Origin: CAZMUD01 sp964569715
GTDB taxonomy: Bacteria > Chloroflexota > Dehalococcoidia > Dehalococcoidales > UBA2162
Length of the DNA stretch: 25,209 nucleotides
Assembly (NCBI GenBank): GCA_964569715.1
Contig: CAZMUD010000013.1
Location: 1 to 25,209 of the forward strand
Reading direction: 5' to 3'
Shown piece by piece: positions 22,737 through 25,209 of the stretch. Both the position numbers and the translations under genes were made by a program. The notes beneath the pieces were generated by a model. It was given only the letters and a program-made list of their open reading frames with translations, was not told the origin of the DNA and made no database searches. Each line of letters opens with the position of its first letter. Position 1 is the stretch's first letter.

Positions 22737-22810
22737 TTGACTTTTTGCTCAATATACTGCACAGTAAAAAAATAATTTGCAAAAAGACTTGACTTTTTAG
22801 TCAACATACT
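22737..22810 (+). promoter_or_regulatory. Pair of palindromic operator candidates upstream of the XRE gene
   Basis: TTGACTTTTTGCTCAA (22737-22752) and TTGACTTTTTAGTCAA (22789-22804) are near-identical. The second is a perfect 6-bp dyad around TTTT. Similarity continues six bases further (TATACT and CATACT). The copies are 52 bp apart, close to five DNA turns. The second covers the -35 box. They are plausible autoregulatory sites for the XRE protein encoded just downstream. Confidence 0.55.
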
Positions 22811-22817
22811 ATATAAT
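22789..22817 (+). promoter_or_regulatory. Strong sigma70-like promoter of the XRE/surface protein gene
   Basis: TTGACT (22789-22794), a 17-bp spacer and TATAAT (22812-22817) are almost a consensus promoter. The palindrome TTGACTTTTTAGTCAA overlaps the -35 box, so a bound repressor would block it. The predicted leader is about 115 bases. Confidence 0.75.
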
Positions 22818-22826
22818 TTGACAAAG

Positions 22827-22894
22827 GTGTTTTTGTGGCAGGATTTAGGACATATAGTTGACAGCAGTGTTTTTTAGTAGGATTAGGACACTGT
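22827..22894 (+). repeat. Imperfect direct repeats in the leader of the XRE gene
   Basis: Two units of about 29 bases, 22827-22856 and 22867-22894, share GTGTTTTT, AGGATT and AGGACA in the same order and are 40 bp apart. They lie between the promoter and the start codon. They may be extra regulator sites or an RNA feature; no clear stem was found. Confidence 0.45.
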
Positions 22895-22938
22895 ATGCCG
22901 ATTAGAACTTAAATGCCTGGTAAAGGTGTAAGTTAAGT

Positions 22939-25041
22939 ATGGAAACTCGAGAATTTGGGGCAAGGTTAAGAGAGCTACGAATACAGGTTGGCCTTAACCA
23001 GAGAGAGCTGGCAGATAAGATTGGGGTTAACTTTACCTATCTTAGCAAGATTGAAAGCGGAGTAATGCCTCCTCCCAGTGAGAAGGTAATACTGAGACTG
23101 GCTGAGGTCTTAAATGCTGATAGAGATGAGTTAATGACGCTAGCCGGAAAGATACCATCCGACATAGTTCAGATACTGAAGAACCGAGAGGCTTTGCAAT
23201 TATTAAGATCGCGCCGCACCCAGCAAAAGAGCCGGGCTGCTAATAAAAAAAAGGGGATTAATATAATGAAAAATTTAGTGAACTACAAAAAGCTCTCCAG
23301 GGTAGCAATAGCAGCTGCTTTAGTATTTGCCGTTGCTGCCTCATTGTGGTTTGCCTCACCGACACCAGTTAAGGCACTTGAGATAGAAATTACCGACCCA
23401 CAGGGTGCAACGCTTACATCCGGGACTATCGGCAGAACCTATGAGTTCCAAGTAAAAGTGAGCATCGAAGATGATGAGCTCTTACCAATAAAAAACATTG
23501 ACCTGAAGCTCTATTGTGTAGACGACTCCTCTACCTATTATGACGAGTATACCAACCTGTCCTTAGGTTCCCAAGATTATGCTAGCTACCCAACAAGCGG
23601 AGCCGGTGCTGCCGCATCTATTAAGGCCAGCCCTGATTCTAACTGGGGGTATTCCACCACCGGCGCTGGCTATGTTCTATGGAAAGGCAGCGGATACACC
23701 TTTGCCCCGATAGTCGGAGGCTACGGATACGCAACCGGGACAGGCACCACTGCAATAACATATGATATCAAATGGACACCGCCCTCAAGCTGGCCCACAG
23801 GTGGTTACAAAATTGAGGCCGAGATTACTGCCCAAGATGACCAAACCTTTACTCAGCTCAGCAGCCAGTTCACACTTTCAGCGAGACATTATGGGGAGGC
23901 GCCAGGCGCACCACCCGCAGTTGTAGTAGAAGGTGTTAGCGATGTATCTGATGTTGTCACTGACGAGGGCGCATTTACTGAAGAGGTTGCCGCTGAATCC
24001 GAGGATGGCAACGTCGAGGTCATCATTGAAGAAGATACCATCGGCCTCACCGAAGAAGGCGAGCCCCTCTCTGAGATAAGCATAATTGAGATGGAAGAAC
24101 CGCCAGCTCTGCCGGCAGATTCCAGTGTTATCGCTTTGACCTATGACCTGGGTCCGGATGGTGCTACCTTCGACCCACCAATAACCATTACCCTTGCCTA
24201 CGACCCCGATGAGATACCTGAAGGAGTTAACGAAGAAAACCTAGTCATCGCTATATGGGATGAGGATGCTGGGGAGTGGATTACACTTGAAGACTGCACT
24301 GTTGACCCGGTAACCCATACTATCACGGCACCGGTAAGCCACTTCACTGCCTTTACCGTCCTGGCTTACACACGCCCCGCCGCCTTTACCACCAGCGATT
24401 TGACCATATCCCCCGCTGAGGCCGATATCGGACAGAGTGTAACCATCAGCGTTCTGGTGGCTAACACCGGCGACTTCACCGGTAGCTACGAGGTAACCCT
24501 CAAGATAGACGATGTAGCCGTAGCTACTCAGGATGTAACCCTGGCCGGTGGTGCCAGCCAGACACTAACCTTCACCACAACTAAGGATGCTGCCGGAACC
24601 TATACCGTAAATATCAATGGTCTGTCAGGCACACTTACGGTCAAGGCGCCACCAGTACCAGCCAAACCAGCCGCTTTTACTACAAGCTCCCTGACCATAT
24701 CCCCTACTGAGGTCGACATCGGACAAAGTGTGACCATCAGTGTTCTGGTGGCTAACACCGGCGGCGTCACCGATAGCTACGAGGTAACCCTCAAGATAGA
24801 CGATGTAGCCGTAGCTACTCAGGATGTAACCCTGGCCGGTGGTGCCAGCCAGACAGTAACCTTCACCACAGCTAAGGATGCTGCCGCTACTTATCAGGTG
24901 GCGGTTGATGGTCAGCGTGGTGAGTTTACCGTAGTAAAGCCAGTGCCTCCTCCGTCCTTCCCTTGGTGGTGGATAATTGTCGGAGTAGTGGTAGTTGGTC
25001 TACTAGTCTACTTCCTGTGGTGGAGACGGCGTATAGCCTGA
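22939..25041 (+). CDS. XRE regulator fused to a CARDB-like surface protein (one 700-residue frame)
   Basis: Residues 5-72 are an XRE helix-turn-helix (FGARLRELR, LNQRELADKIGVNFTYLSKI) followed by ELMTLAGKIP. A basic stretch (91-105) leads to a hydrophobic helix at about 120-140, ending SPTPVKALE like a signal-peptide cleavage region. Residues 147-315 are a beta-rich domain, 335-475 an acidic beta domain ending VSHFTAFTVLA, and 480-569 and 577-667 are two nearly identical CARDB/Ig-like repeats. A C-terminal helix (677-694) and RRRR-like tail anchor it. As one chain it would have a cytoplasmic DNA-binding head and an extracytoplasmic body, in a RodZ-like layout. An A8 tract and an internal start suggest two products instead (see 23245-23268). 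Confidence 0.75.
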   Translation: METREFGARLRELRIQVGLNQRELADKIGVNFTYLSKIESGVMPPPSEKVILRLAEVLNADRDELMTLAGKIPSDIVQILKNREALQLLRSRRTQQKSRAANKKKGINIMKNLVNYKKLSRVAIAAALVFAVAASLWFASPTPVKALEIEITDPQGATLTSGTIGRTYEFQVKVSIEDDELLPIKNIDLKLYCVDDSSTYYDEYTNLSLGSQDYASYPTSGAGAAASIKASPDSNWGYSTTGAGYVLWKGSGYTFAPIVGGYGYATGTGTTAITYDIKWTPPSSWPTGGYKIEAEITAQDDQTFTQLSSQFTLSARHYGEAPGAPPAVVVEGVSDVSDVVTDEGAFTEEVAAESEDGNVEVIIEEDTIGLTEEGEPLSEISIIEMEEPPALPADSSVIALTYDLGPDGATFDPPITITLAYDPDEIPEGVNEENLVIAIWDEDAGEWITLEDCTVDPVTHTITAPVSHFTAFTVLAYTRPAAFTTSDLTISPAEADIGQSVTISVLVANTGDFTGSYEVTLKIDDVAVATQDVTLAGGASQTLTFTTTKDAAGTYTVNINGLSGTLTVKAPPVPAKPAAFTTSSLTISPTEVDIGQSVTISVLVANTGGVTDSYEVTLKIDDVAVATQDVTLAGGASQTVTFTTAKDAAATYQVAVDGQRGEFTVVKPVPPPSFPWWWIIVGVVVVGLLVYFLWWRRRIA
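23245..23268 (+). other. A8 tract and internal ribosome site/ATG splitting the XRE-surface frame
   Basis: Eight A residues at 23245-23252 are followed by GGGG, a 9-base spacer and ATG at 23266-23268. Losing one A puts the upstream frame into a TAA at 23264-23266 that overlaps this ATG (TAATG); gaining one A gives a stop even sooner. In either shifted frame the DNA-binding protein ends at about 108 residues. Confidence 0.6.
23266..25041 (+). CDS. Alternative product: secreted CARDB-like surface protein from internal start
   Basis: Initiation at ATG 23266, with AAGGGG about nine bases upstream, gives a 591-residue protein. It begins MKNLVNYKKLSRVAIAAALV, a classic n- and h-region of a Sec signal peptide, with likely cleavage near VKA-LE. 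The mature part is all beta-rich extracellular domains plus a C-terminal membrane anchor. This is how such a protein would normally be encoded, so the upstream XRE part may be a separate gene joined by an indel or by slippage. Confidence 0.5.
   Translation: MKNLVNYKKLSRVAIAAALVFAVAASLWFASPTPVKALEIEITDPQGATLTSGTIGRTYEFQVKVSIEDDELLPIKNIDLKLYCVDDSSTYYDEYTNLSLGSQDYASYPTSGAGAAASIKASPDSNWGYSTTGAGYVLWKGSGYTFAPIVGGYGYATGTGTTAITYDIKWTPPSSWPTGGYKIEAEITAQDDQTFTQLSSQFTLSARHYGEAPGAPPAVVVEGVSDVSDVVTDEGAFTEEVAAESEDGNVEVIIEEDTIGLTEEGEPLSEISIIEMEEPPALPADSSVIALTYDLGPDGATFDPPITITLAYDPDEIPEGVNEENLVIAIWDEDAGEWITLEDCTVDPVTHTITAPVSHFTAFTVLAYTRPAAFTTSDLTISPAEADIGQSVTISVLVANTGDFTGSYEVTLKIDDVAVATQDVTLAGGASQTLTFTTTKDAAGTYTVNINGLSGTLTVKAPPVPAKPAAFTTSSLTISPTEVDIGQSVTISVLVANTGGVTDSYEVTLKIDDVAVATQDVTLAGGASQTVTFTTAKDAAATYQVAVDGQRGEFTVVKPVPPPSFPWWWIIVGVVVVGLLVYFLWWRRRIA
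24483..24855 (+). repeat. Two CARDB-like repeats sharing 82 identical bases
   Basis: Positions 24483-24564 and 24774-24855 are identical over 82 bases and 291 bp (97 codons) apart. Similarity continues on both sides into the whole domain (residues 480-569 and 577-667). Identity at silent positions points to recent duplication or gene conversion and allows loss or gain of one domain by recombination. Confidence 0.85.
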
Positions 25042-25071
25042 TTATTCAGCGGATAAGCGACTGAAAATAAG

Positions 25072-25107
25072 AAAGGCGCTACCGATACAAAAACGGTAGC
25101 GCCTTTT
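25072..25107 (+). terminator. Intrinsic terminator after the XRE/surface protein gene
   Basis: AAAGGCGCTACCG (25072-25084) and CGGTAGCGCCTTT (25094-25106) form a perfect 13-bp GC-rich stem with a 9-base loop, ending in TTTT. It starts 31 bp after the stop codon. The A-run on the other side would let it work in both directions. No gene is visible in the remaining 100 bases. Confidence 0.9.
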
Positions 25108-25209
25108 CATATGCAAAAGCTGAAAAGATGGTTACCAAAGAGATTGCGTACTCGGGAGAGCCTAATTAAATTGTTTATCAAGAGAAATTTAAAGGATTCT
25201 TTAAAAAAA

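Overview
The window looks like a chromosomal segment of an uncultured Chloroflexota bacterium, most likely of the Dehalococcoidia. This is inference: there is a type IV pilus operon with no outer-membrane secretin gene, as expected of a monoderm, moderate GC, frequent GTG/TTG starts, and protein styles typical of that group (long pseudopilins carrying beta domains, 7TM-GAF-NarL histidine kinases, an XRE protein joined to a surface protein). No rRNA, tRNA, CRISPR array or transposase was seen.

Region 1 (1-13264). A 28-residue tail of a plus-strand gene converges on a roughly 13 kb minus-strand type IV pilus operon. Read from its promoter near 13250 the order is: coiled-coil protein with a C-terminal module here called GSW, PilB-type ATPase, PilC-type platform protein, PilV-like and PilW-like pseudopilins, a giant 1424-residue PilX-like pseudopilin, a small two-helix membrane protein, PilO-like, and a PilM-PilN fusion. 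There is no typical major pilin, PilT or prepilin peptidase here. The pseudopilins carry inserted beta-sandwich domains (DUF3344-like, DUF2341, LamG-like, MAM-like jelly roll), which suggests a fibre tip or surface adhesin machine.

Region 2 (13265-17691). About 770 bp without an intact gene holds a remnant of a GH3-like adenylating enzyme, a perfect 14-bp hairpin and four 11-bp direct repeats. It is followed by a plus-strand signalling cluster: a 7TM-GAF histidine kinase, a NarL-type response regulator, and a paralogous regulator whose DNA-binding domain is replaced by the same GSW module found in the pilus operon. This suggests a protein-level link between the two-component system and the pilus base, and is the best candidate for an undescribed system.

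Region 3 (17747-21212, minus strand). A 3-hydroxyacyl-CoA dehydrogenase, a GreA-like factor with an integrase-like N-terminal domain, a geranylgeranyl-reductase-family flavoprotein and a small DUF1616-like membrane protein.

Region 4 (21254-25209, plus strand). A GT-C-like membrane protein; a regulatory region with a strong promoter, palindromic operator candidates and direct repeats; a 700-residue reading frame joining an XRE DNA-binding domain to a secreted CARDB-like surface protein through an eight-A tract with an internal start; and a strong terminator.
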